The notes beneath the pieces are model-generated. The model did no database searches. It was not told the DNA's origin and was given only the letters and a program-made list of their open reading frames with translations. This document shows positions 6,375 through 13,614 of a DNA stretch of 14,713 bases, in pieces. This DNA is from an uncultured Prevotella sp. GTDB lineage: Bacteria; Bacteroidota; Bacteroidia; Bacteroidales; Bacteroidaceae. Position 1 is the first letter of the stretch. Each line of letters starts with the position of its first letter. The translations under genes and the position numbers were made by a program. Location of the stretch: NCBI GenBank assembly GCA_900555035.1, contig USJX01000068.1, positions 1-14,713 of the forward strand, read 5' to 3'.

Positions 6375-8176
6375 GACATGATGGTATGCCTACGGCAGCC
6401 AAAAGAAAACGCATTCCTTATGGCTTGATGAATTTCATGACTTTAAGGGAAAGAAACTGTTACTATGTGGACAAAACCCGTTTTATCGAATCTATAGAGG
6501 AAGCCAATATGTTCTTCTTCTTCATTCGCCCTCGCCGCTTCGGCAAGAGCCTTACCATTTCTATGCTCCAGAATTATTACGATATCAATAAGAAGGAGCA
6601 GTTTGATAAGCTCTTTGGCGGACTGTATATCGGTGAGAATCCTACGCCTGAGCGCAACTCCTATCTGGTTCTTCCCCTCAACTTTGCCACAGTGGATGCC
6701 GGACTTGATAACTATCGGGCTGGCCTGGACAACTGTGTCAATATCGGCATTTTGAATTTCTGCGACAGATACAAGCAGTATCTGCCCGATGATATCATCG
6801 TGAGAATGAAGGAGGAATGCCAGGGATGCGTGGATCAGTTGAAGTTTCTGGCAGCAGAATGTGAGAATGTGAACCAGCATATCTATCTTTTCATTGATGA
6901 GTATGACCATTTCACCAACAAGATTCTTGCCGAGCCGAAGCACATGGTCAGGTATCGTGAGCAGACTCATGGCGAAGGTTATCTTCGAATGTTCTTCGAT
7001 GCAGTAAAGGATGCCACATCTTCTTCGTTGACACGTGTCTTCGTAACAGGTGTGAGTCCCGTAACGATGGATGATTTGACAAGCGGTTTCAATATAGGCA
7101 CCAATTATTCTTTGAGCTATGAGTTTAATGAACTGGTTGGATTTACAGAGGAAGAGGTGCGGACGCTGCTTACGGATTATGCAGCAGTATGCCCGTTCAA
7201 TCATACGGTAGAAGAGCTGATTCGTAACATGAAGCCATGGTTTGACAACTATTGTTTCTCTGTGGAGGAGTATGGCAAGACCACCATGTATAATTCTGTG
7301 ATGGTGCTCAACTTCCTGGATAGGTATATCCGGTCGGGCTATCAGATTCCTAAATCCATGATAGAGACCAATATCCGTATTGACTACGATAAGATTCGCA
7401 TGCTGATTCGTCATGACAAGAACTTCGACCATGATGCCAGCATCATTCAGGAACTGGTTACCAAGGGTTATGTTATGGGTAATCTCGTAGAGAATTTTCC
7501 TGCGGAGCGCATCAACGACCCGGATAATTTCCTGAGCTTACTCTTCTATTTTGGTTTGGTAACGGTAGATGGCAGTTATCAGGGATACACCCGGTTCATT
7601 ATTCCGAACGAGGTGGTGCGTGACCAGATATACACCTATCTTTTGGATACTTATAAGGAGAATGACTTGACATTCGAGGAATTTGATAAGGATAAGTTGG
7701 CAAGTAAAATGGCATACGAGGGTGACTTCAAGCCTTACTTTACTTATATAGCAGATAGCTTGAAGAAGTTTTCTTCGCAGCGTGACAGACAAAAAGGTGA
7801 AGCCTATGTGCATGGTTTCACTCTGGCAATGACCAGCCAGTGCAAGTTCTATCGTCCTATATCCGAGTTGGACAATGAGGGTGGATATGCAGATATCTTC
7901 CTTTCGCCTCTTTGTGATATTTATAAGGATATGACCGATTCTTATATTGTAGAACTGAAGTACTGCAAGTCGAACACTAGTGATTCTCAAGTGCAGCAAC
8001 TTTTCAGGGATGCTGCTGCCCAAGTTTCCCGTTATGCCGAGAGCAACATGGTGAAAGAGTTGGTGAAGACCACTATGCTTCATAAACTCGTGGTTGTTTA
8101 TCGAGGGGTAGATATGGTGGTGTGCGAAGAATTGAAAGATGAATGCCCAGATGTATGTGGAGCAGCAGGAGCATAA
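6359..8176 (+). CDS. AAA-ATPase-like / PD-(D/E)XK protein 1
   Basis: 605 aa. The N-terminal part matches the AAA-ATPase_like family (PF09820 type): a YYVDKT motif, a P loop in the family's own form RPRRFGKS (57-64, without the usual first glycine) and Walker B YLFIDEYD (176-183). The C-terminal part looks like a PD-(D/E)XK nuclease fold (PDDEXK_9 type): GGYADIF with D512, then YIVELKY with E532 and K534. Such proteins are numerous in gut Bacteroidales; their role is unknown, and nuclease activity is inferred only. The start at 6359 has a strong SD eight bases upstream; M4 and M10 are less well placed. The last 11 residues (ECPDVCGAAGA) are translated out of frame from a lipoprotein gene relic, so the native C-terminus was probably near residue 594. 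Confidence 0.88.
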   Translation: MEQMNRHDGMPTAAKRKRIPYGLMNFMTLRERNCYYVDKTRFIESIEEANMFFFFIRPRRFGKSLTISMLQNYYDINKKEQFDKLFGGLYIGENPTPERNSYLVLPLNFATVDAGLDNYRAGLDNCVNIGILNFCDRYKQYLPDDIIVRMKEECQGCVDQLKFLAAECENVNQHIYLFIDEYDHFTNKILAEPKHMVRYREQTHGEGYLRMFFDAVKDATSSSLTRVFVTGVSPVTMDDLTSGFNIGTNYSLSYEFNELVGFTEEEVRTLLTDYAAVCPFNHTVEELIRNMKPWFDNYCFSVEEYGKTTMYNSVMVLNFLDRYIRSGYQIPKSMIETNIRIDYDKIRMLIRHDKNFDHDASIIQELVTKGYVMGNLVENFPAERINDPDNFLSLLFYFGLVTVDGSYQGYTRFIIPNEVVRDQIYTYLLDTYKENDLTFEEFDKDKLASKMAYEGDFKPYFTYIADSLKKFSSQRDRQKGEAYVHGFTLAMTSQCKFYRPISELDNEGGYADIFLSPLCDIYKDMTDSYIVELKYCKSNTSDSQVQQLFRDAAAQVSRYAESNMVKELVKTTMLHKLVVVYRGVDMVVCEELKDECPDVCGAAGA

Positions 8177-8203
8177 GGGCATGGCGAATGGAGGATGAGG
8201 TAG
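8142..8203 (+). pseudogene. Relic of a second DUF4878-like lipoprotein gene
   Basis: Positions 8142-8188 match 6135-6187 of the intact lipoprotein gene in 45 of 47 aligned bases, with two single-codon gaps, and in that frame read NAQMYVEQQEHKGMA. From 8183 the match jumps to the gene's 3' end: 8183-8206 matches 6306-6329 at 20 of 24 bases, giving GEWRMR and a TAG stop at 8201-8203 against GEWKMR and TAA in the intact gene. The jump occurs at a shared GGCGA present at both 6182-6186 and 6306-6310, implying a 124-base deletion between short repeats, which shifts the frame. The 5' part is lost. The first ATPase gene stops inside it. Confidence 0.85.
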
Positions 8204-8232
8204 GAGACTTTTTTGTATTATACTTTAAAAAA

Positions 8233-8239
8233 AAGGAGG
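8233..8239 (+). promoter_or_regulatory. Strong Shine-Dalgarno site of ATPase gene 2
   Basis: AAGGAGG lies eight bases before the ATG at 8248, a near-perfect Shine-Dalgarno site. Core genes in this window (DUF177, rpmF, era) and both secreted-protein genes lack one, so this marks the accessory cassette as unusual and supports the chosen start. Confidence 0.85.
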
Positions 8240-8247
8240 AATAAGAT

Positions 8248-9822
8248 ATGTTGGACTTGAATAGAAGACGATTGCCTGTAGGCATTCAGTCGTTTAAGAA
8301 AATCAGGGAGGGTAACTTCGTGTATGTTGACAAGAGCGACTTGGTGTGGTATTTGGTGAACTATGGTGACCAGTACAACTACTTGAGTCGTCCTCGTCGA
8401 TTTGGCAAATCTGTGCTTGTAGATACCCTCCAGCACTATCTCGAAGGCAATAAAGAACTCTTTGAGGGATTGAAAATCATGGAGTTGGAGAAGGAATGGA
8501 AGCATCATCCCGTAATTCGTCTTGACATGAGCAGGGGTGGGGCTACGTCAGAGACCATCCGTTCTTACCTCAATATACGATTCAAGTATTATGAGGAGAA
8601 GTATGGAATAGATGTGGATCCAACAGCCCAGCTTGCCGATCGTTTCGATGCTATCATCGTGTCGGCATATAAGCAGACCGGTCAGCCGGTGGCTGTGCTC
8701 ATAGATGAGTATGATGCCCCTCTTCAGCATTCCTGGAAAACCGATGCTCATGAAGGCTGCACGGAAACCTATCGTGAGGTGTTTGCTATCTTAAAGGCAG
8801 ATGATGAATATGAGCGTTTCGTGTTCATCACCGGCATCACCAAGTTTACGCAAATCTCCCTCTTCTCTGTGCTCAACAACTTAACCAACATCAGTTTTGA
8901 ACCTGAATATGCCGCCATTTGTGGTATAACGGAAGAGGAAATTGCTGCCAATTTTGGATATGAAGTAAAGAAAATGGCGGATGTGAATGGTTGGACGGCA
9001 GAGGAAACGCATGCTCGCTTAAAGGAATTCTATGATGGATACCATTTCTGCAAGCGAAATTCTGTGGATATTTACAATCCGTATAGTCTTGTGAATGCCT
9101 TGGGAGCACAGCAGATTCGTAATTTCTGGGCTTCTTCCGGTGCCACCTCGCTGCTTTCGAAGTTTGTAACCAACTTGGAGATGCGCTTAGATTATTTTGA
9201 TGATTGCTATATCGATTCCTTCACATTAGAGACTTCTGATGTAGTAGGTGGCGGTGCCGAGCTCTTCCTTTATCAGTCGGGTTACCTGACGATGAAGGGC
9301 TATGAGGATGGCATGTATCACCTTGGCTTTCCAAATGAGGAAGTGAAGCAGGCATTGAATAGGATAGTGATGCCAGCACTTACCTTGCGAAATGGAGAAC
9401 AGGTGATTTCCACGCAGAATATGCTGACTCGCTATATGAATATAGGAAATGTTGATGAGGCGATGAAGTGCCTTCAGTCTTTGATTGCTGATGTGCCGTA
9501 TAGTAACAAGAAGATGGCTTCGATGGATATGGAGGAGCGTTATCGTCTTTTGATGAGCACGATATTCCATGCTATAGGCTTTAGCGTGGAAGTTGAGCAC
9601 ATGCTTGCGACTGGAAGGATTGATATGGTAGTGAAGACTTCCCGATACATTTATGTATTAGAGTTGAAGTTGAAGAACAATGGTGGTAAGAAAGCTGCTG
9701 CCAGCCAAATCAAGAGCAACAACTATTTGGAGCCGTTTAAGGCAGATTCCCGTCAAGTGATAGGCTTGGCTTTGGAACTCGATGATCTAGGTAAGGGTAT
9801 CTTGGATTGGAAAATGGTATGA
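8248..9822 (+). CDS. AAA-ATPase-like / PD-(D/E)XK protein 2
   Basis: 524 aa, same two-domain design as its upstream neighbour but a clearly different subfamily. N-terminal marks: LPVGIQSFKKIREGNFVYVDKS, P loop RPRRFGKS at 48-55, Walker B VLIDEYD at 150-156 and the family motif EFYDGYHF. The C-terminal PD-(D/E)XK core reads GRIDMVV (D459) then YVLELKL (E472, K474), followed by QIKSNNYLEPF. All expected active-site residues are present. Outside the P loop, Walker B and nuclease motifs I see little identity with protein 1, so this is not a recent tandem duplicate. Native target, partner and activity are unknown. The stop lies 29 bases before the antitoxin-like gene, suggesting one transcript. 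Confidence 0.9.
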   Translation: MLDLNRRRLPVGIQSFKKIREGNFVYVDKSDLVWYLVNYGDQYNYLSRPRRFGKSVLVDTLQHYLEGNKELFEGLKIMELEKEWKHHPVIRLDMSRGGATSETIRSYLNIRFKYYEEKYGIDVDPTAQLADRFDAIIVSAYKQTGQPVAVLIDEYDAPLQHSWKTDAHEGCTETYREVFAILKADDEYERFVFITGITKFTQISLFSVLNNLTNISFEPEYAAICGITEEEIAANFGYEVKKMADVNGWTAEETHARLKEFYDGYHFCKRNSVDIYNPYSLVNALGAQQIRNFWASSGATSLLSKFVTNLEMRLDYFDDCYIDSFTLETSDVVGGGAELFLYQSGYLTMKGYEDGMYHLGFPNEEVKQALNRIVMPALTLRNGEQVISTQNMLTRYMNIGNVDEAMKCLQSLIADVPYSNKKMASMDMEERYRLLMSTIFHAIGFSVEVEHMLATGRIDMVVKTSRYIYVLELKLKNNGGKKAAASQIKSNNYLEPFKADSRQVIGLALELDDLGKGILDWKMV

Positions 9823-9832
9823 GTGCAACTGT

Positions 9833-9867
9833 ATTAAAAGGAGATAGTGATATGGAACAGATGAACA
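9833..9867 (+). repeat. 35-bp direct repeat, copy 2
   Basis: Identical to 6340-6374, carrying the same Shine-Dalgarno site and the codons MEQMN, here fused in frame to the antitoxin-like gene. After position 9867 the two sequences share nothing. Confidence 0.95.
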
Positions 9868-9998
9868 AAAAGAGTGATAATGTGATTACTCCAGAACTTC
9901 AGGCAAAGATAGATAGTGCAAGAGAAGAATATCGAAAAGGAAATTTTATCAGCTGTTCTACAGCTGATGATCTTCGACATTATTTGATTTCACTATGA
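9852..9998 (+). CDS. Small antitoxin-like protein
   Basis: 48 aa: MEQMNKKSDN, then a body with ITPELQAKIDSAREEY, KGNFISCSTADDL and ending YLISL. The pattern 'P-E-L-Q-x-K-I ... G-x-x-x-x-C-x-T-A-x-x-L ... L-x-S-L' resembles small antitoxin-type proteins that precede RelE/YafQ-like toxins in Bacteroidales; this is recognition by pattern, not by search. I chose ATG 9852 because it has a strong Shine-Dalgarno site eight bases upstream; an upstream in-frame ATG at 9807 lies inside the ATPase gene. M4 (9861) may be the ancestral start, since MEQMN comes with the duplicated leader. Its stop overlaps an ATG in the ATGA arrangement usual for toxin genes, but the following frame is only seven codons. 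Confidence 0.6.
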   Translation: MEQMNKKSDNVITPELQAKIDSAREEYRKGNFISCSTADDLRHYLISL

Positions 9999-10018
9999 TA
10001 TATATGAAGAAAGCATAA
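9995..10018 (+). pseudogene. Seven-codon stub, possible toxin gene remnant
   Basis: ATGA at 9995-9998 couples the antitoxin-like stop to a start codon, and the frame reads MIYMKKA then TAA. In an intact toxin-antitoxin operon a toxin of about 90 residues would follow. Nothing resembling a toxin is seen between here and the terminator at 10065. It could instead be chance. Confidence 0.35.
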
Positions 10019-10064
10019 GGGTTCTGGTCTTGGATTTAGACTCCCATTATGGTGATAAGTGATG

Positions 10065-10104
10065 AAAAACCGCAGTCTTGACCTATATCAAGTCTGCGGT
10101 TTTT
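10065..10104 (+). terminator. Strong bidirectional rho-independent terminator
   Basis: AAAAACCGCAG at 10065-10075 pairs with CTGCGGTTTTT at 10094-10104; after one T-T mismatch CTTGA pairs with TCAAG around a 6-base loop. The stem is 16 bp with A- and T-tracts on either side, so it could stop transcription from both directions. It closes the accessory cassette and insulates the secreted-protein locus. Confidence 0.92.
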
Positions 10105-10145
10105 CTTTCCCCCTTTTTGCTGATTTTGTAGTTTTGTGTTTATTT

Positions 10146-10161
10146 TTGTTTGCGCAAACAA
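10146..10161. promoter_or_regulatory. 16-bp perfect palindrome, candidate operator
   Basis: TTGTTTGCGCAAACAA is perfectly self-complementary. It stands alone in AT-rich spacer about 80 bp upstream of the -33 box of the next promoter, a position suited to an activator or repressor dimer. No protein is assigned. Confidence 0.5.
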
Positions 10162-10233
10162 CGAAAAGTTAGCGAAAAAGGCTACAATTTATTGTTAAAT
10201 TTTCGATAATTTATACTTTTTAACGCTAAAAAT

Positions 10234-10265
10234 TTTGTTGGTTTCAGAAATTTTGCCTACATTTG
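10234..10265 (+). promoter_or_regulatory. Strong Bacteroidetes promoter of the secreted-protein locus
   Basis: TTTG at 10234-10237, 20 bp, then TACATTTG at 10258-10265: both boxes match the consensus exactly with ideal spacing. The transcript should start near 10272, giving a 5' leader of about 300 bases before the ATG at 10571. Confidence 0.8.
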
Positions 10266-10271
10266 CAACCG

Positions 10272-10570
10272 AAAGAACCTAATGAGGGTATAAAACTTCT
10301 AAAAAAAGTTTGTCCTCTCGACCTAAAAAAGGAACTGTAGATTTCTAATGAAGATGCAACAAGATGTAGATGAAGATATACTAAGAACAGAAGATAAAAA
10401 CCGAAGCCGTCTCTCCTAACGGAAGAAGACCGACTCAAGACTAGAAGCTACATTTCTCTAAGAACAAATAAGTGATGAAGTCCCGGAAACGGATTCGCCA
10501 TGACATTTGAGGATTCTTTCTAAGAACAAATAATAATGAACAATTTTTTTATAAACTAAAATTTACGATT
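10272..10570 (+). other. Long 5' leader with repeated CTAAGAACA motif
   Basis: No ORF of useful length is present. CTAAGAACA occurs at 10381-10389, 10458-10466 and 10520-10528; the last two sit in identical 15-base blocks (TCTAAGAACAAATAA at 10457-10471 and 10519-10533). Small hairpins are possible: CCGT/ACGG at 10407-10422, and CCG-GAAA-CGG at 10483-10492 with a GNRA-type loop. The stretch just before the ATG is very A/T-rich. A long leader before a large secreted protein suggests RNA-level control, but it matches no riboswitch class I know. Confidence 0.55.
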
Positions 10571-13500
10571 ATGAAAAAAGTTTTAACTTTAGTATCGGCA
10601 TTGTCGATGGTTGCTGGTTCAGCATTTGCTAATGATTATGATTGGGCTGGTCTTAATTCTCCTAAGACTGATGCTAATCACAATGTTGTCATTAATGGTA
10701 AGGCAACAGATCTTAAGTATGAGAACAAGAAATTTACATTCAATGTAAATGCTGGTGACAAGATTGAACTCCGTGTTAATGGTGAGAACTTGATTATCAC
10801 TCTTGGTGGTCAACCTCTTTCTGTATCTTTAGAGGGTGGAAAAATGAACTTTGATGCTAAGGCTGATGGTGAAGTCGTTTTGGAACTTGGAGATGCTACA
10901 ACAATCAATTCTATTTATGTAGAGTCTTCTAATTATCGCAAGGCTGAAGCTTTGATTAAGAATGTAGGTATGGCAGCAGTCAATAAGGCTACTGTTGATA
11001 TTGCAGATTATTCTACAATGATTGATAAGGATAATCAGAATCTTTCATTTGATGGTTTCTTCACTTCTGTAAAGGAAGAGATTAACCTCGAGGCTCAGAA
11101 GGTGGCTCAGATGGAAGCTGAGTTGGTGACTGCTAAGGCAGGTAATACAGTTGATAAGTTGCTTGCAGAAGGTCTGGCGACTTCTTTGGAAAATCGCTTG
11201 AATGCTGTTAAGACGGCTGTTGAGAAGATTGTTAAAGATGCTGAAGCAGCTAAGAAGAACTATGATAATATTACTAAGGTTGTGGCTAAGGGCGTAGATG
11301 ATCGCTTGGTTGAGGCTGCAAAGACTTCAGTTAGTAAAATTGATAATGATGCATTGACTTATATCTGGGACTTCAAGCTTGATAGTAAGAAGCAAATTGT
11401 GAAGTCAAGCTTAAAGGCTGCTTGGGCTGAAGATGAGCTGAATGCTATTGCTAAGGATCGCGATGCTCTCAAGAAGGCTGCTATGGAGGAGCTTAGCAGA
11501 TTCTATAAGTCAACTAAGAATAATGCTGATTGGCAGAAGGACTTCGATGGTCTCAAGGATCAGATTGACAACATGATTGCTCGTGCTATTGTTGAGCGTG
11601 ACTATAAGAGCAAGATTACAAATTTGAAGACCAAGGTCGATAATTTGGAAGGTGTTCTTGCAATTAAGGATGTTAATCAGAAGGAAGTATTTACTAAGCC
11701 TGCTAGTTATGACGATTGGACAAAGGCTGTAAAGGAGCTCAATGACTTTATTGATGATACTACAAATCGTCGTGATTATACTAAGACTCAGCTTGATGCA
11801 GATCCTGTAGGTAAGTATACTACAGCAGAGAAGACATTCACTAGTTTGAAGAATGAATTCATTGATCAGGCTCATAAAGCATTGACTGCACTTTCTGCTG
11901 ATGCTCAGAAGAATATTGATACTTATAGCTATAAGATTTCTGCTAAGTATCAGAATGAGCCAGAGACTCAGAAGCAGTATGAGAAGGAATTTGCTGTTAT
12001 TCAGTCTGAACTCAATGGTTACAATAAGACTATTGGCCTTAAGGATTATGCAACTATCGTAGAAGGCTACAATACTATTGCACCGAAGATTACTGGTATT
12101 AATGATCAGGTAAAGGCTAAATGGGATAAGACCCTTAATGATCAGAAGTTAAAGGTTAAGGACAATAATAAGGATGTCAAGAAGGTGATTGATGACCAGA
12201 TTGATGCTGTTCGTAAGTATTACAACGATTACATCGCTAAGATTGAGGCTTGGAAGAAGGCTGATTTTGCAAGTGATGATATGATTGCAAGTTTGAATGC
12301 TAACCAGAGAGTTCTCTTTGATATTGTTGATGAACTTGATGCTCAAAAGAAAGCTGTAGCTGATAAGGTCGCAGAACTTGAGACTGCAATTGATGAGGTT
12401 TCTGATGTAGAGTTTGATCCTAATGATGCAACTAAGTATCGTTTCAATGGTGAGAATAAGGACGGAAAGACTTACAAGAGCATTGTAGAAGAGATAGAGG
12501 TACGTATTAAGGCTCAGATTGATGCAGCTGTTAAGACTGCTAATAATAGAGCTTGGACCTATCTTACCCGTGATTGGTCTAATGGCAAGGCTACAATGAC
12601 CTTTAAGGATGCTGACCGTAAGTATGATACTGCCAAGGATTATATTGACAAGGGTCTTAGTGAGTCTAAGATGACTCAGGAGGCTCATGATAGCTTCGAT
12701 AAGCGTTATAAGGGTATTCTTGATAAGAGTCAGAATGATGGCGTTGGTGAGAATTATAGTGCTGACGCTTATGCTAAGGCTAATGAATATATGACTGCTT
12801 TGACTTTGGCTGACAATATTGGTAGCATTTCTACAGACTATTTGGCTAAGATTGAAACCGCTGTTAAGGCAGTTAATGCTCAGTTGAAGGATTATACTGA
12901 TTTGTATGAGAAGGTAGCTACTAAGAAGGTGGCATGGACTGTTGCTAAGAGTAAGGAAACTGATTATCAGAAGGAGTACGAGCAGGTTGTTCCTGATGGT
13001 AAGGATGACTTTGTTAAGACTAAGCTGCAGGAAATTAACGATGCTCTTAAGGCCTTCTCTCAGAAGTTGGAGGATAATGCTCTTACGGCATCTTCTCTCA
13101 ATGACGAGGCTAATGCAGTATTTGCATCATTCGATGCTGGTTACTTCCAGGCAACTAACTATAAGGGCTATGTAGCTAATAATGAGGCTAAGTCTAAGGC
13201 AGATAAGTTGATTGCTGCAGTTAAGGCTGAAATCACAAATGCTAAGGCTGCAATTGCTGGCTATCGTGAGGAAGTTCAGGCTGACGCTAATGTTGTTATC
13301 AATGCTGCTGAGAAAACAGTTTCTGCTCAGGAGTCTAGTGTTGCTAAGGACTTCGCTGATGGTAAGCTTGGTGATACCTATGCTACTATCGAAGGTGCGT
13401 TGAATACAGTTTCTGCTAACTTGAAGAAGGCTCTTGCTGATGCAGAAAAGGCAGAGAAGGGTGGTAACCTCGACCTCGATGGCGATGGTGAAATCGGTCT

Positions 13501-13603
13501 CGGTGATATCAGAAAGGCTGCTGACAATGTTAAGAGTGGAGCTATGGAGGGTGCAACATACATAGACTTCATTAAGGCTTACCTTCAGTATATTACTAAA
13601 TAA
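10571..13603 (+). CDS. Exported helical protein with C-terminal dockerin-like module
   Basis: 1010 aa. A standard signal peptide (MKKVLTLVSALSMVAGSAFA) is probably cut after residue 20. Residues about 21-118 look like a beta-rich domain (KFTFNVNAGDKIELRVNGENL). Residues about 120-960 are almost entirely charged helix, rich in Lys, Ala, Asp and Glu with spaced Tyr/Trp, suggesting a long coiled coil or helical-bundle rod; I see no cysteine. The end (964-1010) carries a perfect EF-hand/dockerin calcium loop: D968, D970, D972, G973, I975, D979, then a helix IRKAADNV and a second helix TYIDFIKAYLQYI lacking a second loop. No catalytic domain is recognised. The neighbour downstream has cohesin-like domains, so a binding role is plausible. 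Codons are AT-rich in the body, less so in the dockerin-like end. Confidence 0.85.
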   Translation: MKKVLTLVSALSMVAGSAFANDYDWAGLNSPKTDANHNVVINGKATDLKYENKKFTFNVNAGDKIELRVNGENLIITLGGQPLSVSLEGGKMNFDAKADGEVVLELGDATTINSIYVESSNYRKAEALIKNVGMAAVNKATVDIADYSTMIDKDNQNLSFDGFFTSVKEEINLEAQKVAQMEAELVTAKAGNTVDKLLAEGLATSLENRLNAVKTAVEKIVKDAEAAKKNYDNITKVVAKGVDDRLVEAAKTSVSKIDNDALTYIWDFKLDSKKQIVKSSLKAAWAEDELNAIAKDRDALKKAAMEELSRFYKSTKNNADWQKDFDGLKDQIDNMIARAIVERDYKSKITNLKTKVDNLEGVLAIKDVNQKEVFTKPASYDDWTKAVKELNDFIDDTTNRRDYTKTQLDADPVGKYTTAEKTFTSLKNEFIDQAHKALTALSADAQKNIDTYSYKISAKYQNEPETQKQYEKEFAVIQSELNGYNKTIGLKDYATIVEGYNTIAPKITGINDQVKAKWDKTLNDQKLKVKDNNKDVKKVIDDQIDAVRKYYNDYIAKIEAWKKADFASDDMIASLNANQRVLFDIVDELDAQKKAVADKVAELETAIDEVSDVEFDPNDATKYRFNGENKDGKTYKSIVEEIEVRIKAQIDAAVKTANNRAWTYLTRDWSNGKATMTFKDADRKYDTAKDYIDKGLSESKMTQEAHDSFDKRYKGILDKSQNDGVGENYSADAYAKANEYMTALTLADNIGSISTDYLAKIETAVKAVNAQLKDYTDLYEKVATKKVAWTVAKSKETDYQKEYEQVVPDGKDDFVKTKLQEINDALKAFSQKLEDNALTASSLNDEANAVFASFDAGYFQATNYKGYVANNEAKSKADKLIAAVKAEITNAKAAIAGYREEVQADANVVINAAEKTVSAQESSVAKDFADGKLGDTYATIEGALNTVSANLKKALADAEKAEKGGNLDLDGDGEIGLGDIRKAADNVKSGAMEGATYIDFIKAYLQYITK

Positions 13604-13614
13604 AAAAATAGATT

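Noticed and set aside
6443..7432. 329-codon minus-strand ORF opposite ATPase gene 1
   Set aside because: Composition is typical of an antisense shadow, and the + strand carries complete P loop and Walker B motifs here.
6359..9998. Complete anti-phage defence island
   Set aside because: ATPase/nuclease fusions and an antitoxin-like gene are suggestive, but no recognised defence gene, phage gene or integrase is present, so it remains only a possibility.
12942..13175. Extra + strand ORF inside the rod gene
   Set aside because: Out-of-frame Leu/Arg/Met-rich product of the repetitive codons; a shadow frame.
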